A stretch of DNA of 64,000 nt from Halobacteriovoraceae bacterium (GTDB taxonomy: Bacteria; Bdellovibrionota; Bacteriovoracia; Bacteriovoracales; Bacteriovoracaceae): assembly GCA_020635115.1 (NCBI GenBank), contig JACKAK010000002.1, forward strand, positions 418,106 to 482,105. The letters are read 5' to 3'. A program made the translations under genes and the position numbers. The notes under the pieces are model-generated. The model was not told the DNA's origin, did no database searches, and saw only the letters and a program-made list of their open reading frames with translations. Position 1 is the first letter of the stretch; each line of letters opens with the position of its first letter. Below are positions 44,281 to 52,041 of the stretch, piece after piece.

Positions 44281-45154
44281 GCTGTATGACTTTTTCATTT
44301 TCGTCGATTTGAAATTGTTTATCAATTCCCTTTTCCTTTGTTGTGAATGATCTGTTACTTCCATTTATTTTAATTTCAGTTTCCGAGGAACTTTGAAAAA
44401 GCTGTTCAAGCACTTTTTCTACTATTTTTTGATTTTGGACGGCCTCTTCTGGTACTACAGAACAAGATTTTGAAATTTCACAATAGTTACCCATTGTTTT
44501 TTTTATTTGACCATTTATGTAATCTCCAACAAGAGTGTTGTTGAGGTTTTTGTATGCATTATGTTTGAGAGCAAATAGAGATAATTCATCAAATTCAAGT
44601 TTATTTTGTAATTGATCTAAGTCTGTCACAAGGAAGTATGAGTCAGCTTCACCTTTTGTGATTGTGTCAAATACTTGCTGTATATCATTTTCAAAAAGTT
44701 CTATGATTTCGGGAGGGATAAGTTTTTTTTCAAATCCACTTAGAAGTTGATTATCAAATCCTCTATAGGCCTTGTAAACATCCAAGAAGTGTTGGCGAAT
44801 ATCACTTGTTTTTTTTCTTAATGCTTCAACTTTTTTAATTTTTTCTGCGACAACTTTTTCTTGATCGGCAATTGATTGGTCTTTACTTTTTGTTTGTTCA
44901 AAAGGATTTAAGCCAATATCTTGTATAGTTAATCTAATATCGAGAAGTTTTTGATTTTCGACGGCGAGATCATTTTCCATATTTGTAAGTTGAATTTTCA
45001 GTTTTCTTTGAGTTGCATTTAACAGAGTTTCGTTGAATTGCGAATTTTGTTTAAAATTTGTTGCTGTTTCGTCTAGCAATTTTTTTATATCGTCAAAATT
45101 GGCAGCATATATATTTGTATAAGAAATTATAAAAAGAATAAATATAAATTTCAT
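44273..45154 (-). CDS. array paralogue B3: exported coiled-coil protein with C-x5-C domain
   Basis: A 293-residue protein with signal MKFIFILFIISYTNIYA. Residues about 45-140 are charged coiled-coil, then the class B mark DVYKAYRGFDNQLLSGFEKK, then the shared C-terminal domain: ITKGEADSYFLVTDLDQL, YKNLNNTLVGDYINGQI and GNYCEISKSC. The only two Cys of the mature protein form the C-x5-C pair. It ends with NGSNRSFTTK and a Lys-rich tail, as in B1 and B2. It is the last gene of the array. Unknown family. Start after AAGGATTATT. Confidence 0.75.
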   Translation of the reverse strand: MKFIFILFIISYTNIYAANFDDIKKLLDETATNFKQNSQFNETLLNATQRKLKIQLTNMENDLAVENQKLLDIRLTIQDIGLNPFEQTKSKDQSIADQEKVVAEKIKKVEALRKKTSDIRQHFLDVYKAYRGFDNQLLSGFEKKLIPPEIIELFENDIQQVFDTITKGEADSYFLVTDLDQLQNKLEFDELSLFALKHNAYKNLNNTLVGDYINGQIKKTMGNYCEISKSCSVVPEEAVQNQKIVEKVLEQLFQSSSETEIKINGSNRSFTTKEKGIDKQFQIDENEKVIQQK

Positions 45155-45162
45155 AATAATCC

Positions 45163-46119
45163 TTATTCAAGTGTATAAACTTGAACTCTTCCTTCAGGAG
45201 TAATTTTAGCGGATTGACTTGTACTTTGCGTTGAAGGCTTACTTTCTTTTAATGACTTTGTATCTCCTTCAAAAGGTGTGAGTGGTCTTTGAATTTTAAA
45301 TTTTCTTTTGAATTCATCAATTGAAACTTCTGAGTTTTGTGGTGAATTTAAAAGTTTATTGATGAGAAATTTCATGGAAACAGGATCTTTCATTTTAGAG
45401 TTTTCATTTGTGCATGTTTTTTCAAATTCACAAATATTGCTTAATACTTTTTGAATCTGGCCATTAGCATATTGTCCTAAAAGAGTATTATTGATTTTAC
45501 CCCTGAGGAGATTGATGTCGTTCCTAAAACGTGTAAGATTTGCGTTTCGAAGTAATAAACTAGCATTGATATTGTAATTGAAAACTTGGTTATTAATTTT
45601 AGATACAGGCGTAGAATTAGAATTAGAATTAGAATTAGAATTAGAATTAGAATTAGATTTAGAAGGAATATTAGCTTGCTCATCTACAACTTGGGCCGTA
45701 GCACTTACTTTAATCCCCACCTTCTCCGATAATTCTTTAATTATTTTTTCTAGATCGTTTTTCGTTTTTTGATACTCTTCAAGCTTCCATTTATTATATC
45801 GAAGTCCATGTAATGATCTATCATCAGAATCTTTTCCAAATATTTTAATGTCAGCTTCCTTTGACTGGATTTTCAATTTGATAGTTTCAATTTTTTGTTG
45901 TAATTGATCAAGCTCTTGATTTTGAGTAGAGATAAAAATTTTTGCTTCTTCATCAAGTTTATTCTTTTCTTCACTATTATTACCTAAATTTGTAAGATTC
46001 ATTTCATAATTTTTCATGTATTCTTGTACAGGACTAGGCTTTTCAGCTTCTTCCCATGGCCACCAGGCATGACCTTTTTGTAATATTAAAAGTGAGATAA
46101 TAAAAAATATAAATTTCAT
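45163..46119 (-). CDS. array paralogue C3: exported protein with NS repeat and C-x5-C domain
   Basis: A 318-residue protein with signal MKFIFFIISLLILQKGHA, then WWPWEEAEKPSPVQEYMKNY, a coiled-coil, a seven-fold Asn-Ser repeat near residue 160, and the C-terminal domain INNTLLGQYANGQIQKVLSN with C-x5-C (NICEFEKTC). Class C features are the poor match in the middle region, FLINKLLNSPQNSEVSIDEF after the Cys pair, and a long hydrophilic tail. The start overlaps the stop of A3 by one base (TAATG). Its Asn-Ser repeat is encoded by a hexanucleotide repeat (see 45612-45653). Confidence 0.75.
   Translation of the reverse strand: MKFIFFIISLLILQKGHAWWPWEEAEKPSPVQEYMKNYEMNLTNLGNNSEEKNKLDEEAKIFISTQNQELDQLQQKIETIKLKIQSKEADIKIFGKDSDDRSLHGLRYNKWKLEEYQKTKNDLEKIIKELSEKVGIKVSATAQVVDEQANIPSKSNSNSNSNSNSNSNSTPVSKINNQVFNYNINASLLLRNANLTRFRNDINLLRGKINNTLLGQYANGQIQKVLSNICEFEKTCTNENSKMKDPVSMKFLINKLLNSPQNSEVSIDEFKRKFKIQRPLTPFEGDTKSLKESKPSTQSTSQSAKITPEGRVQVYTLE
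45612..45653 (-). repeat. TAGAAT hexanucleotide repeat, seven copies
   Basis: Seven perfect copies of TAGAAT in a row, followed by a degenerate TAGATT. On the coding strand they specify alternating Asn and Ser in the 45163-46119 protein. Copy number changes would lengthen or shorten the protein without breaking the frame. Confidence 0.9.
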
Positions 46120-46970
46120 TAATTAATCTCTCCTAATCTTTTAACAGGATGATTAATCTCATTTTTGATTAGCTCAATAATTTTTGGAGAGTTTTCTTTT
46201 GAGTTTAGAAGATTTTCGATTATTTCTCCAACAAACTTAGGTTTGTGAAATTTTTCATCTAGAGTGCAAATTTTTTTGATTTCACAAGAATGTCCTAACG
46301 TTCTTTGAATTTGTGAGTTGACGTGTTTTCCTATGCCTGTTTCATTTAAATTTTTATAGGACTGGATTCTTACAAGATCCAAGGTCGTAGAATCAAGTTT
46401 TGCTTTAGTGGCCAGTTGATCTATATCATTCAACAAAAATTTTGTACTCATATTCCCATGTGTGATTGTTTTCATGATTTTCTCTGCGTTCTTCTCAAAA
46501 CTGGAAATTACGTCTACTGGGAGATCATTTTTACCGACTCTATACGTTTCATATTCTTTTTGAGCGGTTTTGAATTTTTGATGTACATCTTCAACTTTTT
46601 TCTTGAGATTTTTCAAATTATCTTGTGCGATTTGGATTTCTGAGAATTTTTCTCGTAATTGAGGAATGAGTTTAATTCGCTGTTCATCAGAATATAAACT
46701 CGGTCTGAAATTATATCTTTTGATTTTTGAAGCAATGGTCTCATATTCAGTTCTAAACTTATCAATCTTTGCTTCTTCTGTATTAATTTCAGAATTAATT
46801 TTTAGTCTCTCATTCCATATTTCCCAAATCGATTGTGCTTTTGAATCTCCTTTTAGCGCAGACTGCCGATGTTTTTTTACTGTTTCATCAAAAAGTTTCT
46901 TAAAAGACTTAAAGTAAGCAAAACAACGAAACGAGCTGATCAATGAAAGGATAAGGACAATTTTTTTCAT
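46119..46970 (-). CDS. array paralogue A3: exported coiled-coil protein with C-x5-C domain
   Basis: A 283-residue protein with signal MKKIVLILSLISSFRCFA. Class A features: YFKSFKKLFDE start, SIWEIWNERLK near residue 45, and LPVDVISSFEKNAEKIMKTI before the domain FLLNDIDQL, YKNLNETGIGKHVNSQIQRT, GHSCEIKKIC. The tail VGEIIENLLNSKEN and the ending RLGEIN match A2 (VENRLGEQK). After signal removal the protein has only the two Cys of the C-x5-C. Unknown family. No strong ribosome site is seen before the ATG. Confidence 0.75.
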   Translation of the reverse strand: MKKIVLILSLISSFRCFAYFKSFKKLFDETVKKHRQSALKGDSKAQSIWEIWNERLKINSEINTEEAKIDKFRTEYETIASKIKRYNFRPSLYSDEQRIKLIPQLREKFSEIQIAQDNLKNLKKKVEDVHQKFKTAQKEYETYRVGKNDLPVDVISSFEKNAEKIMKTITHGNMSTKFLLNDIDQLATKAKLDSTTLDLVRIQSYKNLNETGIGKHVNSQIQRTLGHSCEIKKICTLDEKFHKPKFVGEIIENLLNSKENSPKIIELIKNEINHPVKRLGEIN

Positions 46971-47010
46971 GCACCAAACTCAAAAATTGTATGGTTAATT
47001 TTATCAAATT

Positions 47011-47922
47011 CTACTTTGTTTTTAAAACTTTTCCAGTAGGATCAATTGTTTGTTCCTTGTTCTTCGAAGGATCTTTAATTTTAAAATTACTATTTGTATC
47101 AGAAATATCAACAACAACATCATCAGAACTTTGAAGGATATAATCTAAAACATTTTGAACATAACCAACTGCTTTTTCAGGTGTCCCACATGAGTTTTTA
47201 ATTTCACAAATATTTCCCATAGACTTTTTGATTTGTCTGTTAACATAGTCTCCAAGTAGGGTGTTATTTAAATTATTAAAGGAGTTCTGTTGAAGTGCAA
47301 AAATAGTCGTTTTATCAAGTTTAAGCTTTAGTTTTAGGGCACCAGTCTGATTCAAAAGAAAGTTTGAATCAAGTTTTCCTTTCGTAATTCGATCAAGAAC
47401 ATCTTGAATTTTTTTCTCGTATTTGTAAACTGTTTCAGGTGAAATATTTTTCTTTTCAGTATCTTCTAGTAGATCACTTTCAAAACCTCGATACTGTCGA
47501 TACGCTTGATCGAAATAAGAGACTTTTGCTTCTACTAAACCCTTGTATTTTTCAATATCGTCTTGGTCAACGTTAATTTCTTCAAGTTTATTCTTATCCT
47601 TAACGATATAAGCTTTATTATAAATTCGTGTCTCTAAGTCACGTACTTTTTTCATTTGAGCTTCATATTCTGGAGCAATTTTGAGTTGGAATTCGGCAGA
47701 TTTAGAATCTTTGTGAAGATTGTATCCGATTTTTAACCTGTCTAGCTCAGCTTGTTCTTTTTCGAGCTCTTCTTTGATTTTTTGAATTTCATCTTCGGTT
47801 TTTTTTTCAAGTTGTGAATTTGTTTCTTTTTTTGCCTTTTGAAGTAGATCTCTAATTGGGCCAAAATTTACCGCATAGGCATTAATACTAAGAGTAGCAA
47901 ATATGATTACAAAGATTTTCAT
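47011..47922 (-). CDS. array paralogue B2: exported coiled-coil protein with C-x5-C domain
   Basis: A 303-residue protein with signal MKIFVIIFATLSINAYA. A long Glu/Lys coiled-coil (EIQKIKEELEKEQAELDRL) is followed by the class B mark AYRQYRGFESDLLEDTEKK, then VLDRITKGKLDSNFLLNQ, NNLNNTLLGDYVNRQIKKS and GNICEIKNSC. The tail ends DTNSNFKIKDP and Lys-rich, as in B1 and B3. Only two Cys are present. Start after AAAAGGATTAAAAT. It lies 40 bases upstream of A3. Confidence 0.75.
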   Translation of the reverse strand: MKIFVIIFATLSINAYAVNFGPIRDLLQKAKKETNSQLEKKTEDEIQKIKEELEKEQAELDRLKIGYNLHKDSKSAEFQLKIAPEYEAQMKKVRDLETRIYNKAYIVKDKNKLEEINVDQDDIEKYKGLVEAKVSYFDQAYRQYRGFESDLLEDTEKKNISPETVYKYEKKIQDVLDRITKGKLDSNFLLNQTGALKLKLKLDKTTIFALQQNSFNNLNNTLLGDYVNRQIKKSMGNICEIKNSCGTPEKAVGYVQNVLDYILQSSDDVVVDISDTNSNFKIKDPSKNKEQTIDPTGKVLKTK

Positions 47923-47949
47923 ATTTTAATCCTTTTAAATTTTTAATAA

Positions 47950-48999
47950 TTATTCAGTATCCATTTTATAATTAAGAAGTTGACCGTCACTATTATCGCT
48001 TTCACTCCATAATTTTTCCCAAAAATTCATTTCTTTTGAAAAGTATGGCCTAATTTTGAAATCACCAACGTGATCAGGGATTTCAAGTTTAGAATTCATT
48101 GGTGCCTGTAGTACTTTGTCGATCATTCTTTTTATATTCTTAGGAGATTTAACTTTATCATCAGCTTCACGACATGCTTTTTCTAATTCACAAATATTTC
48201 CGACGGCCTTACTGATTTGGCCATTTATGAAGTATCCTACAAGCGTTTGATTAATGTTTGCATAAAATGGAGCAGTTGAGTCTTCTAGTTTACCAATTGC
48301 TTTTTGCATTTCTTCAATATTGAGATCAAGTAGAAGAAATCTTGCATCAACTAAATGATCTTTCATCTTAAAAGCGTAAATATGATCCATAAGATCTGTT
48401 TTTTTGTGACTAATTTTTCCAGCACTTTCAAGAGAATGTACAGGTGTACCTTCAGTTTTATTTTCTCCAATGAACAGCTTGAGTTCTTCAATGTTTTTTT
48501 CTAATTTCGGAATGTTTCGGAAGACTGATTTGATTCCGCGTAGTGCATTTTCTCTTCGCCTATCATCATGTTCGTTGCCTCCTTTTATTTGTGATTCGAT
48601 AGCTCGTTCGTAATCTTCTAAATTAGGATCTTGCATTTTGATCCCATATTTATTTTTTAAATCGATTTTTCTTTGTTTTAACTCGTTTAATTCTTTTTCA
48701 AGATCACCTATATGATTTTGAATTTTATCTTTTGCATTTTTTATTTTTTGTATCTGATCATCTGTTTTGTTATCTTTGTTATGGAGATCGTGATATTCTT
48801 GTACTGCATTTTCAAAAGAATAGTACCCTCCTAGAGTGAAGATTTCTTTAACCCCAGTCCATGCCCGATCAAATATAAAATCTCTTTCATATTCTAATTT
48901 ATGATGATCAGCGATGATTTTGATTGATAATCCAAGAAGAACAGTTGTTGTGACAATGGAAATATTCTTGCGATTAAATACTTTTTGGCGTGATTTCAT
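47950..48999 (-). CDS. array paralogue C2: membrane-anchored protein with C-x5-C domain
   Basis: A 349-residue protein. Unlike the others, its N-terminus looks like an uncleaved anchor (NRKNISIVTTTVLLGLSIKI), followed by VKEIFTLGGYYSFENAVQEY and a Lys/Glu coiled-coil. The C-terminal domain is INQTLVGYFINGQISKAVGN with C-x5-C (NICELEKAC), then IKRMIDKVLQAPMNSKLEI and FKIRPY as in the other class C members. There are only two Cys. Start after AAAGGAATTAAATA. It is co-directional, with gaps of 24 and 27 bases to its neighbours. Confidence 0.72.
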   Translation of the reverse strand: MKSRQKVFNRKNISIVTTTVLLGLSIKIIADHHKLEYERDFIFDRAWTGVKEIFTLGGYYSFENAVQEYHDLHNKDNKTDDQIQKIKNAKDKIQNHIGDLEKELNELKQRKIDLKNKYGIKMQDPNLEDYERAIESQIKGGNEHDDRRRENALRGIKSVFRNIPKLEKNIEELKLFIGENKTEGTPVHSLESAGKISHKKTDLMDHIYAFKMKDHLVDARFLLLDLNIEEMQKAIGKLEDSTAPFYANINQTLVGYFINGQISKAVGNICELEKACREADDKVKSPKNIKRMIDKVLQAPMNSKLEIPDHVGDFKIRPYFSKEMNFWEKLWSESDNSDGQLLNYKMDTE

Positions 49000-49023
49000 T
49001 ATTTAATTCCTTTCTTAATTATA

Positions 49024-49845
49024 TTACTTTTGCTCGCCAAGTCTATTTTCGACCTTGGTAATATCATCAATAAGTTTCTTAATTTTAACTTCTTTATTGC
49101 TATTGAGTAATCTTCTCGTAAGTAGACCAATTGTAGCAGGTGAATCATAGTTATTACGTTTGTAATAACACATGTTTTTTATCTCGCAGATATTGCCAAT
49201 TGCCCTTTTTATTTGAAAATTTACATGTTTTCCGAGACTGGTATTATTTAAGCTTTCATATGATTTCTTTTTTATTGCTTCTAGAGCGACAAGATCTAGT
49301 CGGTACGACTTTTGGAGAAAATCTATATCATTGATTAGGAACTTAGCGTCATATCGTCCTTGTGTTAGATGATCAAGAAGCTTTTTTGCGTTTCCTTCAA
49401 ATGCCTGTAAGACATCTTTTGGTACATTTTTATAGCCCTTACTGGTTACTTCATCTTTAAGTTTTTTTTCTTGCTCTTTAAAAAAGTCTTCAGCTTTTTT
49501 GGCTTTTCCTTCTTCTTCTTTTAACTTTTGCATTAACTGTACTAAATTAGACTTGCTTTGGCTGAAGTTTTCACTCTTTGTATTTTTGGCATATCTTTCA
49601 ACCTCTCTTCTAGCTTGATCAATGTCTAACTCAACTTTGTGAATTATTCTAGATGCCTTGAGTTGTGCTTTTTTTGCTTCCCAAACTTTTGATCTAAGAC
49701 TTTTTTTATCTTCAATACGTTGAGCTTTTTTAAATTCTTGTACAACTTTATCAAATTCCTTTCCATATTCAGAGAAACTTCCTGTTTGTGCCCAAAGCGG
49801 AATTGTACCAAATAAGAGAGTTATTCCTACAATATATCTATACAT
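49024..49845 (-). CDS. array paralogue A2: exported coiled-coil protein with C-x5-C domain
   Basis: A protein of about 273 residues with signal MYRYIVGITLLFGTIPLWA. I chose the ATG at 49845 because AGGAGG lies 9 bases before it; the frame is open further upstream. Class A features are FSEYGKEFDKVVQEF, KVWEAKKAQLK, VPKDVLQAFEGNAKKLLDHL, FLINDIDFL, YESLNNTSLGKHVNFQIKRA and GNICEIKNMC, ending NRLGEQK like A3. The gap to B1 upstream is 176 bases, the largest in the array, and may hold a promoter. Confidence 0.75.
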   Translation of the reverse strand: MYRYIVGITLLFGTIPLWAQTGSFSEYGKEFDKVVQEFKKAQRIEDKKSLRSKVWEAKKAQLKASRIIHKVELDIDQARREVERYAKNTKSENFSQSKSNLVQLMQKLKEEEGKAKKAEDFFKEQEKKLKDEVTSKGYKNVPKDVLQAFEGNAKKLLDHLTQGRYDAKFLINDIDFLQKSYRLDLVALEAIKKKSYESLNNTSLGKHVNFQIKRAIGNICEIKNMCYYKRNNYDSPATIGLLTRRLLNSNKEVKIKKLIDDITKVENRLGEQK

Positions 49846-50021
49846 ACTAAACTGCCTCCTGCAAACAGAGTTGGAATTAAGCTTATTATCCAAGAAAGGA
49901 TCACACAAATTTCTAATATGAAATAAATTGATTCTCCTCCCAAGAGTATCAGTTTTAATTTTAAACTGTGATTGTTTTTAAAAATATGCGGTAAAAATGT
50001 TCAGAGTGAAAATATATAAGT

Positions 50022-50852
50022 TTATTTTCCTTCTATGATAATTTTGAAATCTGTTGGCTTTGTTGATTGATTTGAATCTTGAGTTTTGATTTGATAGTTT
50101 CTATTTGTTTCATTAATTTCTATTTTTGAATCGATGGGGTGGTTTAAAAGTGATTCAATCATATTTTGTACCGCTAAAGGTGCTTCTGAAACTGCATTAT
50201 ATGCACAAGATCTATTAAAACTACAAAAATTTCCCATTGCCTTCTTGAGTTGAGAATTTACATAATTACCTACAACAGTGTTATTAAGGTTTTTATATGA
50301 ATTCATCTTAAGTGCAAGTAGTGCCGCTTCACTCATATTATTTCTTGTTTTAAATTCATCTAAATTGTTGAGTAAAAAACTTGAGTCTAAATTACCTTTC
50401 GTAATTCCATCCATTATGTCCTGCATAGCTTTGTCGAATTTATAAAGCACAGAAACAGGTACTTTTTTAATTCCATTGATTTCAGAAATCTCCTTGTCAT
50501 ATCCTTTGTATTGTCTATACAAAGTAACATACTGGTCATTTAATTGCTTAACATTTTCTTCTAGTTTTTTTATTTCATTTTTATAAGCAGTGAGTTTTTG
50601 CCAATCTTCAGTTGTTTTTAAAAAAAATCCATTAAACTTTTTCTGGTAATTTTCAAGTTCAAGCTTTTTTTCTTTGAGTTTGGAAGTAACTTCTTTTTTA
50701 GCAGTTTCTAATGATTCAAAGATCGATTTATCGTTAATCTTACTATCAGAATACTCTTTTGCAGCTTTATTAAGGAGTCCGACGATCTTTTCGTAACTTG
50801 CAAATAATTGCTCCGAACAAATGAACAATAAGACAATGGAGAGTATTTTCAT
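50022..50852 (-). CDS. array paralogue B1: exported coiled-coil protein with C-x5-C domain
   Basis: A 276-residue protein with signal MKILSIVLLFICSEQLFA. Class B mark LYRQYKGYDKEISEINGIKK, then DIMDGITKGNLDSSFLLNNL, YKNLNNTVVGNYVNSQLKKA and GNFCSFNRSC. The tail IEINETNRNYQIKTQ matches B3 (NGSNRSFTTK) in position. The mature protein has only the two Cys of C-x5-C. Start after AAGAGGCAACC. Confidence 0.75.
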   Translation of the reverse strand: MKILSIVLLFICSEQLFASYEKIVGLLNKAAKEYSDSKINDKSIFESLETAKKEVTSKLKEKKLELENYQKKFNGFFLKTTEDWQKLTAYKNEIKKLEENVKQLNDQYVTLYRQYKGYDKEISEINGIKKVPVSVLYKFDKAMQDIMDGITKGNLDSSFLLNNLDEFKTRNNMSEAALLALKMNSYKNLNNTVVGNYVNSQLKKAMGNFCSFNRSCAYNAVSEAPLAVQNMIESLLNHPIDSKIEINETNRNYQIKTQDSNQSTKPTDFKIIIEGK

Positions 50853-50865
50853 GGTTGCCTCTTAA

Positions 50866-51954
50866 TTAATTTTTTATGTTTCCATCGAAGTCATAAATGA
50901 TTGATGATGGTTTTGTTTCGGTTATATTGCTTTCAGTTTGTGCTTGAGGTTTAGTTATAGTGCTATTTTGGGTATTAGTATTGTCAGTATTTTGTGTTTT
51001 AATAATTTGAAAACTTTTCTTCTCTTTATTTACTTTAACGGATGCGCCTGTTGGAGAGTCAAGAAGCTTGTCAAGCATAGTACTTAAGTGTTTTTGTTCA
51101 AGTTTATCATCCTCGTCATTTGGTCCACAAGCATTCTTTAGGCTACACATATTTCCAACAGCTTTTTTGATTTGTTCATTTATATAATTTCCTAAAATTG
51201 ATTTTTCTATATTTTCTTTAGGATCATTCTTGAAAGTACTCTTAAGACTATTTATGAATGCTTTTCTTTTTTGAGATTCTGTTGCAGCCAAGTAAAAATC
51301 AGCTTCATTTTTATAATCGTTAAGTTTTTTACTGATTATAGAATTAGTACTTGAGGCTGGGCTTTTTCCCTTATTGCTCTTAACTTTTGATACTTGTTTA
51401 TTTTCATCGACTGCAGTTCTAGAGAGCTTTTCTCCGTCAGGCGTTCCCGAATCTTCTTTATCGGATGTTGATTTACTAATTTTTTCCTGGGTTTTGCTTA
51501 TATATTCTCTTAAATTTTGCAAATTATCGCTATTTTCTGATTCAGTACTATTTCCCAAGACACTGTTTAAATTTTTTAGCATTGTGGCTAGATTTTCATT
51601 TTTATAATTTATATATTGTTCTTGTCTTCTTATCTCATTTTTTTCTTTAGCACTAATATTGCCTGTTCCATATATGTATTCTAGTTTAGCAAGATATGCA
51701 TAGGAGTCCTCGAGAGATTTAGTATGCCACTCGATAAATTCAATTGCTTCATTTTCAGCTGTTTTCAGGGCTTCAGTTTTGGTTCCCTTTGTTTGCTTCA
51801 GTTTAATATACTTCTCAACTGGATTGTCTGGACTTACTAATTTACCAACATCTTCAAAAAATTGATTTATTCCTTTTCCAATGTCTTCAAAAAAATCATT
51901 TGCGTAAATATTATTAATAAAAACAATTATAAAGATAATAAAAAATGTTCGCAT
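50866..51954 (-). CDS. array paralogue C1: exported protein with C-x5-C domain
   Basis: A protein of about 362 residues with signal MRTFFIIFIIVFINNIYA. The ATG at 51954 has GGGAG 8 bases upstream; the frame opens 15 bases earlier. FFEDIGKGINQFFEDVGKL is followed by a coiled-coil and a Ser/Lys-rich linker. The C-terminal domain is KSILGNYINEQIKKAVGN with C-x5-C (NMCSLKNAC), then LSTMLDKLLDSPTGASVKV, FQII and a Thr/Asn-rich tail, as in class C. This is one of the least typical members before the Cys region: the NLNNT part is replaced by NIEKS. Confidence 0.72.
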   Translation of the reverse strand: MRTFFIIFIIVFINNIYANDFFEDIGKGINQFFEDVGKLVSPDNPVEKYIKLKQTKGTKTEALKTAENEAIEFIEWHTKSLEDSYAYLAKLEYIYGTGNISAKEKNEIRRQEQYINYKNENLATMLKNLNSVLGNSTESENSDNLQNLREYISKTQEKISKSTSDKEDSGTPDGEKLSRTAVDENKQVSKVKSNKGKSPASSTNSIISKKLNDYKNEADFYLAATESQKRKAFINSLKSTFKNDPKENIEKSILGNYINEQIKKAVGNMCSLKNACGPNDEDDKLEQKHLSTMLDKLLDSPTGASVKVNKEKKSFQIIKTQNTDNTNTQNSTITKPQAQTESNITETKPSSIIYDFDGNIKN

Positions 51955-52041
51955 GTATTTCGCTCCCAATTAAGAAATACTATTATCATTTTACTTGAAT
52001 TAATTTATTGAAAATAGAAGGAAAAAAAGTCTTATGCTTTT

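Noticed and set aside
45612..45653. The seven-copy repeat as a CRISPR-like array.
   Set aside because: Units are 6 bases with no spacers and lie in a coding frame. No CRISPR array or cas gene was seen anywhere in the window.
45477..45772. Frames on both strands that translate the hexanucleotide repeat into Ile-Leu or Glu-Leu runs.
   Set aside because: They are side products of the TAGAAT repeat within the real gene at 45163-46119 and have no ribosome site.
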